Of a stretch of DNA of 64,000 bases, positions 40,187-49,396 are shown in pieces; within the stretch, counting starts at the first letter, position 1; each line of letters starts with the position of its first letter. This stretch comes from Pusillimonas sp. T2 (GTDB lineage Bacteria > Pseudomonadota > Gammaproteobacteria > Burkholderiales > Burkholderiaceae_B). Under the pieces are notes generated by a model. It saw only the letters and a program-made list of their open reading frames with translations. It ran no database searches and had not been told where the DNA came from. A program made the translations under genes and the position numbers. Location: contig NZ_NIQA01000007.1 in the NCBI RefSeq assembly GCF_002236805.1, positions 62,001-126,000 of the forward strand. The letters run 5' to 3'.

Positions 40187-42025
40187 ATGCTCTCCCTGTT
40201 CCAGCGAAAACGGCCCCCGGTCGCTGCCGCACCGACGCCATCACCCGTCACCGACCTCCCGAAAGGGCTGCTGCGTCCTGAGTCGGCCGCATCGCTGCTG
40301 GCCACCCCACGCCGGCAGAAGCTGCTGGAGCACATCTGGCAGCGCACGTCGCTCTCACACCGGCAATTCGTCACCCTGTACCGCACGCCCCTGGAACGCT
40401 ACGCCGAACTGGTCCAAGCCTTTCCGGCCTCCGAAGCGCATCACCATGCCTATCCGGGCGGCATGCTCGACCACGGCCTGGAGATCGTGGCCTACAGCCT
40501 GAAACTGCGGCAGTCCCATCTGCTGCCCATCGGTGCCAGTCCCGAAGACCAGGCGGCGCAGTCCGAAGCCTGGACCGCCGCCGTCGCCTATGCTGCGCTG
40601 CTCCACGATATTGGCAAGATCGCCGTCGATCTACACGTCGAACTGGCCGACGGCAGTACTTGGCATCCGTGGCATGGCCCGCTGCACCAGGCGTACCGAT
40701 TTCGCTACCGTGACGACCGCGAATACCGCCTGCACAGCGCCGCAACAGGCTTGCTCTATCGCCAACTGCTCGACCGCCACGTCCTGGACTGGCTCAGCGA
40801 CTATCCGGCTCTCTGGGCACCGCTGCTCTATGTGCTGGCCGGTCAGTACGAACATGCCGGTGTACTGGGGGAACTCGTCGTGCAAGCAGACCGGGCGTCG
40901 GTGGCCCAGGAGCTGGGCGGCGATCCGGCGCGCGCCATGGCCGCGCCTAAGCACGCACTGCAACGCAAGCTGCTGGACGGGTTGCGCTACCTGCTCAAGG
41001 AACAGTTGAAGCTGAACCAGCCGGAAGCCTCCGATGGCTGGCTCACCGAGGATGGTTTGTGGCTGGTGAGCAAGACGGTCTCGGACAAACTGCGCGCACA
41101 CCTCCTGTCTCAGGGGATCGATGGCATTCCTGCGAACAACACCGCCGTGTTCAACGTGCTGCAGGACCACGGCATGCTCCAGCCCACCTCGGACGGCAAA
41201 GCGGTCTGGCGCGCGACCGTCACCAGCACGACCGGCTGGTCCCATTCGTTCACCCTGTTGCGTCTCGCTCCCGCGCTGATCTGGGAGTCTGGCGAGCGAC
41301 CAGCACCTTTCGCAGGCACGGTAGAGATCGACGCGACGCCCGCAGAAAACGACGCCAGCATGTCGGCTCCCGTGCCAACCGTCTCGGTGAACCCAGCGCA
41401 GGGAGGTCAAGAGCCTCCAATTTGGGAGGACGACAGCACCACCATCGTTTCACCGCCCGCGGCCCAGCCCGTGCCCGACGTCATGGAGGACTTGCTCGCG
41501 ATGGTGGGCTTAGGTGAGTCGGCCGGCGTTGGACAGGATGCCGAAGAGTTCCTCCACCCTCCCGCGCCAGCAACAGCCGCGACGTCCATTCCATCACCTG
41601 TACCCGCGCCTACGCCTGGGTCATCGGCAACGAAGCCATCCACGGAACAGTTCATGGTTTGGCTGAAGCAGGGAATCACCTCACGACGGCTCATCATCAA
41701 CGACGCGAAGGCGCTCGTGCATACGGTGAATGACACGGCCTACCTGGTCAGCCCGGGTGTGTTCCAACGCTATGCGCAGGAGCATCCCGAAGTGGCCGCG
41801 CTCGCCAAGCAGGAGAATCAACAGGATTGGCAGTGGGTGCAGAAGCGCTTCGAGAAGCTGCAGCTACATCGCAAGCACCCCAATGGCCTGAACATTTGGA
41901 CCTGTGAAGTCACGGGCCCGAGGAAGTCCCGCCGACTGCATGGCTACCTCCTTGAAGATGGGTCCTTGGCATTCCCCGAAATACCGCCCAACAATCCCTA
42001 TCTTGCTCTGACTCAGGAAGGATGA
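40187..42025 (+). CDS. traI: MobH-family relaxase TraI, PFL_4751 family (TIGR03760)
   Basis: ATG 40187 follows TTAGGACACCTCAC; the ORF is open to 40115 but that part is repeat DNA. The 612-residue protein has an HD-hydrolase-type N-terminal half, with HHHAYPGGMLDHGLEIVA (about residues 85-102) and YAALLHDIGKIAVDLHV (about 135-150, HD at 140-141). This is the metal-binding signature of MobH relaxases, which nick oriT and lead the strand into the recipient. A Pro/Ala/Thr linker (about 400-490) joins a C-terminal domain with FMVWLKQGITSRRLIINDAK. It is the last recognisable backbone gene on the right. An integrase often follows it in this family but is absent here. Confidence 0.93.
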   Translation: MLSLFQRKRPPVAAAPTPSPVTDLPKGLLRPESAASLLATPRRQKLLEHIWQRTSLSHRQFVTLYRTPLERYAELVQAFPASEAHHHAYPGGMLDHGLEIVAYSLKLRQSHLLPIGASPEDQAAQSEAWTAAVAYAALLHDIGKIAVDLHVELADGSTWHPWHGPLHQAYRFRYRDDREYRLHSAATGLLYRQLLDRHVLDWLSDYPALWAPLLYVLAGQYEHAGVLGELVVQADRASVAQELGGDPARAMAAPKHALQRKLLDGLRYLLKEQLKLNQPEASDGWLTEDGLWLVSKTVSDKLRAHLLSQGIDGIPANNTAVFNVLQDHGMLQPTSDGKAVWRATVTSTTGWSHSFTLLRLAPALIWESGERPAPFAGTVEIDATPAENDASMSAPVPTVSVNPAQGGQEPPIWEDDSTTIVSPPAAQPVPDVMEDLLAMVGLGESAGVGQDAEEFLHPPAPATAATSIPSPVPAPTPGSSATKPSTEQFMVWLKQGITSRRLIINDAKALVHTVNDTAYLVSPGVFQRYAQEHPEVAALAKQENQQDWQWVQKRFEKLQLHRKHPNGLNIWTCEVTGPRKSRRLHGYLLEDGSLAFPEIPPNNPYLALTQEG

Positions 42026-42105
42026 CGCGATTCGGGCATTGATCGCCACCGTCGTTTGGCGACGATCAATACCCCGCGAAAGCTGGCAACATTTGGCGAA
42101 CTGAG

Positions 42106-44757
42106 CTACTCGGCCCGCGCCAACTCCTGCGCAAGGAACGGAGCGGTTCGGCTGCCAGACGTTCGGGCCACCTGCTGAGGGGAGCCCGCCACCACGATGC
42201 TGCCGCCGGCAGCGCCTGCACCAGGCCCCACGTCGATCACCCAATCGGCCTGAGCCACCGCGCGCATATCGTGCTCGATCATCACCACGGTGTTGCCGGC
42301 ATCGACCAGGCGCTGCAACTGCACCAGCAGCCGGTCGGCATCGGACGCATGCAGCCCGGTGGTTGGCTCGTCGAGCACGTACAGGCTTCGGCCGCGCTGG
42401 CTGCGCTGAAGCTCGGTCGCCAGCTTGATGCGCTGCGCCTCGCCACCGGAAAGTTCCGTGGCCGGTTGCCCCAGGCGCAGATAGCCCAATCCGATATCGC
42501 GCAGCAATTGCAGGGGCCGGGCCACGGCGTCTTCACCCGCAAAGAATTCGCTGGCTTCGTCCACGGTCATCTGCAGCACCTCGGCGATGTTGCGCCCGTT
42601 CCATTGCACCTTCAGCGTGGCCTCGTTGTAGCGTGCGCCATGGCACGTCGGACACGGGGCGTACACGCTGGGCATGAACAGCAACTCCACACTGACGAAG
42701 CCCTCGCCCTCGCAGGTCTCGCAACGCCCCTTAGCCACGTTGAACGAGAAGCGCCCGGCGTCATAGCGGCGGCGTCGCGCATCGGGCGTGGCGGCGAACA
42801 GCTTGCGCACGTGGTCGAACAGGCCGGTGTAGGTGGCCAGGTTGGACCGGGGCGTGCGCCCGATCGGCTTCTGGTCCACCTGCACCAGGCGCTGTATGGC
42901 GTCCACGTCGCCCGCCAGATGACCGCCAGTCGCTTCGATCACTGCCGGCCCTTCGCTGGTGGCGCTTTCGGCCGCGTCGTCCTCGGGCTCGTGGCCCAGG
43001 TGCAGTAGCACCAGCTCCGGCAGCGCCTGCGCGACGAGGCTGGACTTGCCCGAGCCGGAGATGCCGGTGACGGCCGTCAGCACGCCCAGCGGAATGCGTG
43101 CGTCCACGCCATGCAGGTTGTGACGATGGATGCCCTGCAGCTCCAGCCAGCCGGTCGCTTCGCGTGCCCGGCTTCCCGGCGCGGCGATTTCGTCGAACAG
43201 ATAGCGGGCGGTGCGCGATTCGGCAATCTTGCGCAGGCCGTCCGGCTCGCCGCTGTAGAGCACGCGGCCGCCACGCTCCCCGGCATCCGGCCCCACATCC
43301 ACCAGCCATTGCGCGCGGCGCATCAGGTCCAGGTCGTGCTCGACCACGAACACCGAGTTGCCCGCGTCACGCAGCCGGTCGAGCGCGTCGTACAGCGCCT
43401 GGCTGTCGGAGGGGTGCAACCCCGCCGAGGGCTCGTCGAGCACGTACACAACACCGAACAGCAGGGAACTCAATTGCGTGGCCAGCCGCAGGCGCTGCAA
43501 CTCGCCGGCCGAAAGCGTCGGCGTGGCCCGGTCCAGCGTCAGGTAACCCAGGCCCAGCCCACGCAGTTGACGCAGGCGCGCCATCACACCGCCGGCCAGG
43601 CGCTGCGCGGCGAGGCGCTTTTCTTCCGACAGCGCGGAGGTGCGGCGCACGTCGGGCGATACCGCATGGACGGCACGGCCGGAGGCCGCGCGTTCGGCAC
43701 GGTCGCGTCGGGTCGCTTCCTTGTCCGTAGCCGCCCCCGCTGCATGGGCGCGGAAATCGCCCTGGGCAATGGGTTCGAGCAAGGCCGCCAACTGGTCCAG
43801 CGGCATCTGCATGAACGCGCCGATGTCCACGCCGGCGAAGGTGACCGACAGCGCCTCGGGCTTGAGCCGCTTGCCGTGGCAGGTGGGGCACGGCTTGCCC
43901 TCCATGAACCGGGACACGCGCTTTCTCATCAGTGCGCTTTGGGTATTGGCAAAGGTGTGCAGCACATACCGCCGGGCGCCGGTGAAGGTGCCCATGTAGC
44001 TCGGCTCCATCTTGCGCTTGAGCGCCGTGCGGGTCTCGGCGGGCGTGAAGCCGGCGTACACCGGCACTGTCGGTGTTTCCTCGGTGAACAGAATCCAGTC
44101 GCGATCCTTCTTCGGCAGGTCCTTCCACGGTCGGTCAACGTCGTAGCCCATGCTGACCAGGATGTCGCGCAGGTTCTGGCCTTGCCAGGCGGGGGGCCAG
44201 GAGGCGATCGCCCGCTCGCGGATGCTCAGGGAGGGATCGGGCACCATGTTGGCCTCGGTCACCTCGTACACATGGCCCAGGCCGTGGCAGGTCGGGCACG
44301 CTCCCTGCGGCGTGTTGGGCGAAAAATCCTCGGCGTACAGCATGGGCTGGTTGGCTGGGTAGGCGCCAGCGCGCGAATACATCATCCGCACCAGGCTGGA
44401 CAAGGTGGTCACACTGCCCACAGAGGAACGCGCGTTGCTGGAGCCCCGCTGCTGTTGCAGCGCCACCGCCGGCGGTAGGCCGTCGATCGCATCGACGTCC
44501 GGTACGCCGGCCTGGTCGATCAGTCGCCGCGCATAGGGGGCCACCGACTCGAAGTAGCGCCGCTGGGCCTCGGCATAGATGGTGCCAAAGGCCAGCGAGG
44601 ACTTCCCGGAGCCGGAGACACCCGAGAACACCACCAGCGCGTTACGCGGGATGGCGACATCCACGTCCTTGAGGTTGTGCTCGCGCGCGCCGCGCACTTC
44701 CACCATGCCGCTGGCGGCAGCGGTACAAGAGGATTCACCGAAAGAATTGTTTGGCAT
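42106..44757 (-). CDS. UvrA2-type excinuclease paralogue lacking the UvrB-binding domain
   Basis: ATG 44757 gives 883 residues; the open frame to 44946 overlaps the upstream nhaA gene. It has two ABC ATPase modules: Walker A GVSGSGKSSLAFG and GISGSGKSSLVAQA, signatures LSAGELQRLRLATQL and LSGGEAQRIKLATEL, Walker B VLDEPSAGLHPSD and VLDEPTTGLHASD. A zinc finger is present (CETCEGEGF with CPTCHGARY). Between the first Walker A and CPTCHGLGH there are only about 120 residues. The roughly 150-residue UvrB-binding domain of canonical UvrA is missing, as in UvrA2/DrrC-type proteins linked to tolerance of UV or DNA-binding drugs. It shares a 50-bp leader with nhaA and is the last gene of the minus-strand block. 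Confidence 0.88.
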   Translation of the reverse strand: MPNNSFGESSCTAAASGMVEVRGAREHNLKDVDVAIPRNALVVFSGVSGSGKSSLAFGTIYAEAQRRYFESVAPYARRLIDQAGVPDVDAIDGLPPAVALQQQRGSSNARSSVGSVTTLSSLVRMMYSRAGAYPANQPMLYAEDFSPNTPQGACPTCHGLGHVYEVTEANMVPDPSLSIRERAIASWPPAWQGQNLRDILVSMGYDVDRPWKDLPKKDRDWILFTEETPTVPVYAGFTPAETRTALKRKMEPSYMGTFTGARRYVLHTFANTQSALMRKRVSRFMEGKPCPTCHGKRLKPEALSVTFAGVDIGAFMQMPLDQLAALLEPIAQGDFRAHAAGAATDKEATRRDRAERAASGRAVHAVSPDVRRTSALSEEKRLAAQRLAGGVMARLRQLRGLGLGYLTLDRATPTLSAGELQRLRLATQLSSLLFGVVYVLDEPSAGLHPSDSQALYDALDRLRDAGNSVFVVEHDLDLMRRAQWLVDVGPDAGERGGRVLYSGEPDGLRKIAESRTARYLFDEIAAPGSRAREATGWLELQGIHRHNLHGVDARIPLGVLTAVTGISGSGKSSLVAQALPELVLLHLGHEPEDDAAESATSEGPAVIEATGGHLAGDVDAIQRLVQVDQKPIGRTPRSNLATYTGLFDHVRKLFAATPDARRRRYDAGRFSFNVAKGRCETCEGEGFVSVELLFMPSVYAPCPTCHGARYNEATLKVQWNGRNIAEVLQMTVDEASEFFAGEDAVARPLQLLRDIGLGYLRLGQPATELSGGEAQRIKLATELQRSQRGRSLYVLDEPTTGLHASDADRLLVQLQRLVDAGNTVVMIEHDMRAVAQADWVIDVGPGAGAAGGSIVVAGSPQQVARTSGSRTAPFLAQELARAE

Positions 44758-44777
44758 GTTTTTATCCGGTAGTTCGT
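44728..44777. repeat. 50-bp direct repeat, right-hand copy spanning the uvrA2 start
   Basis: It matches 46619-46668 at 43 of 50 positions without gaps, in the same orientation. The repeat covers the start codon and encodes, on the minus strand, similar peptides around MPNNSFGESS here and MPDASLGESS in the nhaA copy. Confidence 0.85.
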
Positions 44778-44782
44778 CCCGC

Positions 44783-46648
44783 TCAGGACGGGACTTCCTG
44801 AGTTCGGGTGCCGCGGCGGCTAGCTTCGAGCGCTGCGGTGACAGAGCGGGCGTCGTAGCTGCCGCGCAGGCGGCGACCCTCGACGAAGAACGTCGGCGTG
44901 GCGTGCGCACCGCTGGCGACCGCACTGGCGAGGTCGCGCTCGACACGCTCGATCACCGCAGGGCTGTCGAGATCCGCGATGAACCGATCGACGTCGAGCC
45001 CAAGCTCTGCGGCGTAGCCGATCAGATCCTCGCGCTCCAGCGCGTGCTGACGGGTGAACACGAAGTCCAGCCACGGCCAGAACATCCCCTGATTCGATGC
45101 CGCCTCGGACGCACGCGCGGCGATCGGCCCATGCGGGTGGTGCGGCAAGTGGCGCACCACATACCGCAGGTCGTCCCCGAAGTGGGCGCGCAGATCCTCC
45201 CAAGAACCGGTAGCGTGCGCACAGTACTCGCACTCGAAGTCCACGTACTCCACCAGCGTGAGCTGCGCGTCCTCTGGCCCGCGAATGTGATCGACCTCGG
45301 GATCGACCGGCGGCTCAAGCACCATCGGCAGATCGGCGGTCTCCTCACCCCACCTGCGAGCGGCAACCTTGAAGATGAGCCACCCGAGCAACGTGGCGAG
45401 CATCATCGACACGAGCACGCCGACCGTCGCCTGGCGGCCCAGGTCGGAGGTCGTGCCGAACGCGAGCCCGATGATCAGCAGCGACACGGTGAAGCCGATC
45501 CCGGACAGCGCCGCCCCACCGAACACGCTCCCCACCCCGACGCCCTCGGGCAGCCGGCCCAGGCCGAGACGGACGGCGACGAGCGTGGTGAGCCCGATGC
45601 CCAGGAGCTTGCCGAGCACGAGCCCCGCGATGACGCCCCAGGTCACGGGCGAGCCGAAGGCCTCAGCGAGCAGCCCGCCACGCAGGTCCACCCCGGCGTT
45701 CGCCAAGGCGAAGATCGGCACGATCAGCAGCGCCGTCGGCAACCGCAGGAACTCGTGCAATCGCTCGTTCACCGAGATACCCCGGGACAGCCCGCAGTCC
45801 ACCGCGCGGGCCGATGCGGCACTCGGCGACTGCCAGAAGTCGCGGAACAGTTGTCTTGCCGCAACGACCCCGTGACGTTGCGTCGCATAGGCGGGGATCA
45901 GCAGCCCCGCGGCCATCCCGGCGAGGGAGGCATGGATGCCGGAGTACAGGGTTGCGAGCCACAGCACGATCACGATCAGCACATACGGCATTGCCCGCCA
46001 CTGGCGGGTGCGCCCCAGCCACCACAGCGCAACGAGACTGGCGAGGGCGATCAACAACGGGACGACCCGGATCTCCTCGCTATAGACGATGCCGATGATG
46101 GACACGGCGAGGAAGTCATCGACCACGGTCAGGGTGAGCAGGAACACACGCAACTGACCGGACAGCCGCGGACCGACGATCGCCAGGGTGCCCAGCATGA
46201 ACGCCGTATCGGTGCCGACCACCGCACCCCACCCGTGCAGGCCCTGACCTCCGGCCAGCCCCACGAGCAGGACGTACACCAGAGCGGGAAGCACGACACC
46301 CGCGACACCCGCGATCAGGGCGAGACCGGCACGGCTGCGATCCCGGAGCGATCCGTGGGCGAACTCCTGACGCACCTCCAGGCCGATCAGGAAGAAGAAG
46401 ACGACCATCAGGCCGTCGTTGACCCAGTGATGCAGATCCATGTGCAGGCCCAATGGCCCAAAGTTGAACCCGACGTCCAGGTGCCACAACCCGAAATAGG
46501 CATCGGATAGCGGCGAGTTCGCCCACGCCAGCGCCACAACCGTGACGATCACCAGCAGCACCGCCGCCCCGGACTCAGTGCGTAGATAGCGGGCAACTCG
46601 ACTCCGTCTGATATTCGCAGAGGATTCACCGAGAGAAGCGTCTGGCAT
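44783..46648 (-). CDS. nhaA: Na+/H+ antiporter NhaA fused to a DsbA/thioredoxin domain
   Basis: ATG 46648 (MPDASLGESS) gives 621 residues. Residues about 30-410 are an NhaA antiporter with about 11 to 12 membrane spans. AGVAGVVLPALVYVLLVGLA, WGAVVGTDTAFMLGTLAIVG (the conserved acidic residue of the NhaA transport region) and VVDDFLAVSIIGIVY (VDDF) are typical. After a linker, residues about 430-610 are a DsbA-type domain with VEYVDFECEYCAHATGSWED (CEYC redox pair) and a cis-Pro loop ATPTFFVEG. NhaA-thioredoxin fusions are best known from actinobacteria, so transfer is likely. It could couple pH/sodium homeostasis with redox stress. It is flanked by 50-bp direct repeats. Confidence 0.9.
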   Translation of the reverse strand: MPDASLGESSANIRRSRVARYLRTESGAAVLLVIVTVVALAWANSPLSDAYFGLWHLDVGFNFGPLGLHMDLHHWVNDGLMVVFFFLIGLEVRQEFAHGSLRDRSRAGLALIAGVAGVVLPALVYVLLVGLAGGQGLHGWGAVVGTDTAFMLGTLAIVGPRLSGQLRVFLLTLTVVDDFLAVSIIGIVYSEEIRVVPLLIALASLVALWWLGRTRQWRAMPYVLIVIVLWLATLYSGIHASLAGMAAGLLIPAYATQRHGVVAARQLFRDFWQSPSAASARAVDCGLSRGISVNERLHEFLRLPTALLIVPIFALANAGVDLRGGLLAEAFGSPVTWGVIAGLVLGKLLGIGLTTLVAVRLGLGRLPEGVGVGSVFGGAALSGIGFTVSLLIIGLAFGTTSDLGRQATVGVLVSMMLATLLGWLIFKVAARRWGEETADLPMVLEPPVDPEVDHIRGPEDAQLTLVEYVDFECEYCAHATGSWEDLRAHFGDDLRYVVRHLPHHPHGPIAARASEAASNQGMFWPWLDFVFTRQHALEREDLIGYAAELGLDVDRFIADLDSPAVIERVERDLASAVASGAHATPTFFVEGRRLRGSYDARSVTAALEASRRGTRTQEVPS

Positions 46649-46668
46649 GTTCTTATTCTGTAGTTCGT
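46619..46668. repeat. 50-bp direct repeat, left-hand copy spanning the nhaA start
   Basis: Partner of 44728-44777 (86 % identity, no gaps). The two copies bracket the nhaA-thioredoxin gene almost exactly, start to stop. Confidence 0.85.
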
Positions 46669-46704
46669 GAGGTAGCGATGGGCCGATTTCGGGGGGGATA
46701 TCGG

Positions 46705-48019
46705 TCAAGTGTACGGGCTTAGCGGCGTCGCGTCATCGAGCGAGCGCAGCCAAGTGAGCCTTTCTCCCAGCCTTCGCTCGACGCCCCTGTCCGTTGGCTG
46801 GTACCAGCCCGGCCGCGCCACGCCCTCGGGAAAATAGGTTTGCCCAGCGGCATAGCCGTTGGGCTCATCATGCGCGTAGCGGTAGCCTTCGCGATAGCCC
46901 ATCTGCTTCATCAGCTTCGTCGGCGCATTGCGAAGATGGAGCGGCACAGCCTGGGAGCCGCTGCGCTTGACGAATGCCTTGGCCTGATCCCAGGCGGCAT
47001 AGGCGGCATTCGACTTGGGGGCCAGAGCGAGGTAAGTCACCGCCTGGGCCAGCGGTATCTCGCCTTCGGGTGAGCCCAGCCTGTCGTAGGCCAGCGCGGC
47101 ATTGAGTGCCAGTTGCAGCGCCTGCGGGTCGGCATTGCCGATGTCTTCGCTGGCCATCACCACCATGCGGCGGGTCACCTGGCTCACGTCGCCGCTGCCG
47201 TCGAGGATGCGGGCCAGCCAATACAGGGCCGCATCGGGGTCGGAGCCCCGTAGCGACTTGTGGAAGGCTGAGAGCTGCCAGTAGAACTCGTCACCGCCCT
47301 TGTCGAACCTGCGCAGCGATGGACTCGTGGACAGATTGGCGAACTCGCCATCGACCACGGTCTTGCCCGCGCCCGACGCCGCATTCGTCACCTGCTCAAG
47401 CAGATTGAGGAAGCGCCTGCCATCGCCATCGGCAAAGCCCTTTAGCAGGTCCAGCGCGTCCGCGTCCAACTTGACGCCCTGGAGATGCGGCAGTGCGCGT
47501 TCGTAGAGCTGGTTCAGTTCGTCGCTGGACAGCGGTTCGAGGGTATAGACCTGCGCGCGCGAGAGCAGTGCGGAATTGACCGCCAACCCCGGATGCTCGG
47601 TCGTCCCCCCCCACCAGGGTCAGGAGCCCCGACTCGACATGGGGCAGCAGGGCATCCTGCTGCGCCTTGTTGAAGCGATGGATCTCATCGACGAAAAGCA
47701 CCGTCGATCGACCATGGTTGTCCAGTTCAGCCTGGGCCTCGTCGATGGCTTGCCGGATGTCCTTCACCCCGGCCAGCACGGCCGAGATGGCGATGAATCG
47801 GCTGTCGGTCGCACTGGCGGCCAGGCGCCCCAGGGTGGTCTTGCCCACGCCTGGCGGCCCCCAGAGGATGAACGAGTGCAACTTGCCCGCCTCGAACGCG
47901 AGACGCAGCGGCTTGCCGGGGCCGAGCAAGTGCCGTTGCCCGACGAATTCATCCAGCGTCTTGGGCCGCAGGAGTTCGGCCAAGGGAGGCTTGGGCTTTG
48001 TCGTGAATAGATCGGTCAA
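46705..48019 (-). pseudogene. rarA: Replication-associated recombination protein A (rarA/mgsA), frameshifted at a G8 tract
   Basis: The N-terminal part (48019 to about 47612) has [19 protein letters not shown] (Walker A, about residue 50) and [20 protein letters not shown] (Walker B). Frame breaks at + strand 47605-47612, a run of eight C (G8 on the coding strand). Removing one base restores [20 protein letters not shown]. The coding then continues in the other frame through [17 protein letters not shown] to a stop at 46705, giving about 437 residues, normal for RarA. RarA acts on stalled replication forks. As read, only a truncated 207-residue protein would be made. A sequencing error, slippage-based switching or real decay are all possible. 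Confidence 0.85.
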
Positions 48020-48070
48020 GTTGCTCTCCCTGGCATTTCTGATAGTTGACGTTCCGATAAGGTGGGCACC

Positions 48071-49378
48071 TCAATCCAGAGAGCCGGATTTATCCAACGC
48101 TGTGGGCTCTTTGTCGGCAATCGCATGCATGATGATGCGAGAGCCGCGGTAGCCGATGCTGTGGTTCCATACCCAGCTCAAAGCGACGCTGAGACGATTT
48201 CGCGTACCGATCAGAAAGTAGATATGCGCGAGCTTCCAGATCCACCACGCAAAGGCACCACGCAGCTTAACCCGCCCCATGTCAATCACGGCCAGGCTGC
48301 GGCCGATGGTGGCCAGGTTCCCCTGATGCCGGTATATGAAAGGCCCGTCAGCGGACTTGCCTTTCAAACGCCGTCCAATGAGGTTGGCGACGTACTTCCC
48401 TTGCTGTTTGGCGGCCGGGGCGATGCCCGGTACGGGCTTCCCGTCGGCCATAGTGCACGAGGCGGTATCGCCGATGGCGAAGACCTCCGGGCGACCAGCC
48501 ACCGTCAGGTCGGGACCAACGACCACTCGACCCGCACGATCAGACGCAGCACCCAACCAGCGAGCCGCGGGAGACGCCTTGACCCCTGCGGCCCAGACGA
48601 TGGTCTTGGCCGAAAGGGGCTTGCCGCCATACACCACGCCGTCGGCCGAGCATTCGGTGACCGGCGTACCCAGCACGACCTCGACCCCGAGCTTTTCGAG
48701 TGCCTGGCGCGTATAGGCCGAAAGATCCTCTGGAAAGACCGACAACAGACGCGGGCCCGCCTCGATCAGTACAACCCGGGACGTGCTCGGGTCAATAGAG
48801 CGGAAGTCACGCGCCAGCGTGTCTCGTGCAAGCTCGGCGATGGTCCCGGCCAATTCAACCCCGGTGGGACCACCACCGATGATGACGAACGTCTGCAGCG
48901 CGGCACGCTGCTGAGGATCGCTCGTGAGCTCGGCCTCCTCGAAAGCCGCGAGGATTCGGCCCCGAATGGCCGTGGCATCTTCCAGCGTCTTCAACCCCGG
49001 CGCAAAAGCCCCCCATTCGTCGTGTCCGAAATAGGCATGGGTAGCGCCTGTCGCGAGTACGAGCGTGTCGTAGGTTTGGCGTGAGCCATTGTTGAGAATG
49101 ACCTGACGCGCGTCCTGGTCGATGCCTTCCACTTCCGCCATCAAGGTGTTCACTTCCGGGCGATTGCGGAAGAGATAGCGAATAGGCCATGCGATCTCGG
49201 ATGTCGAAAGTGACGCCCCTGCAACCTGGTAAAGCAAGGGTTGGAACAGGTGATGATTGCGCCGATCGATGATCGTCACATCGACCTCGGCACCAGCAAG
49301 CTCGTTGGCAACCTCGATCCCGCCGAAGCCCGCTCCGATAATGACGACGTGATGTCGGTTTTTGGAGGTCTTTGTCAT
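48071..49378 (-). CDS. ndh: Type II NADH dehydrogenase / FAD-dependent oxidoreductase
   Basis: The 435-residue flavoprotein has an N-terminal FAD motif VVIIGAGFGGIEVANEL (about residue 11), a second dinucleotide motif FVIIGGGPTGVELAGTIAEL (about 164) and the GDTASC FAD-contact motif near 300. This matches monotopic NADH:quinone oxidoreductases. The C-terminal amphipathic segment (FAWWIWKLAHIYFLIGTRNR) anchors it to the membrane. It lies 18 bases downstream of frmB and 51 bases upstream of rarA, so it is part of the frmR-led block. It may reoxidise NADH produced by FrmA. Confidence 0.88.
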   Translation of the reverse strand: MTKTSKNRHHVVIIGAGFGGIEVANELAGAEVDVTIIDRRNHHLFQPLLYQVAGASLSTSEIAWPIRYLFRNRPEVNTLMAEVEGIDQDARQVILNNGSRQTYDTLVLATGATHAYFGHDEWGAFAPGLKTLEDATAIRGRILAAFEEAELTSDPQQRAALQTFVIIGGGPTGVELAGTIAELARDTLARDFRSIDPSTSRVVLIEAGPRLLSVFPEDLSAYTRQALEKLGVEVVLGTPVTECSADGVVYGGKPLSAKTIVWAAGVKASPAARWLGAASDRAGRVVVGPDLTVAGRPEVFAIGDTASCTMADGKPVPGIAPAAKQQGKYVANLIGRRLKGKSADGPFIYRHQGNLATIGRSLAVIDMGRVKLRGAFAWWIWKLAHIYFLIGTRNRLSVALSWVWNHSIGYRGSRIIMHAIADKEPTALDKSGSLD

Positions 49379-49396
49379 AACCTGATCTCATCTCTC

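Noticed and set aside
42026-42110. tRNA gene or att site after traI
   Set aside because: No cloverleaf or CCA end was seen; only a short dyad-like stretch (cgtcgtttggcgacgat) is present.
44579-46510. 643-codon plus-strand frame opposite nhaA and uvrA2
   Set aside because: Composition (Gln/His/Arg/Glu-rich repeats) is that of an antisense frame to membrane-protein codons; no motif.
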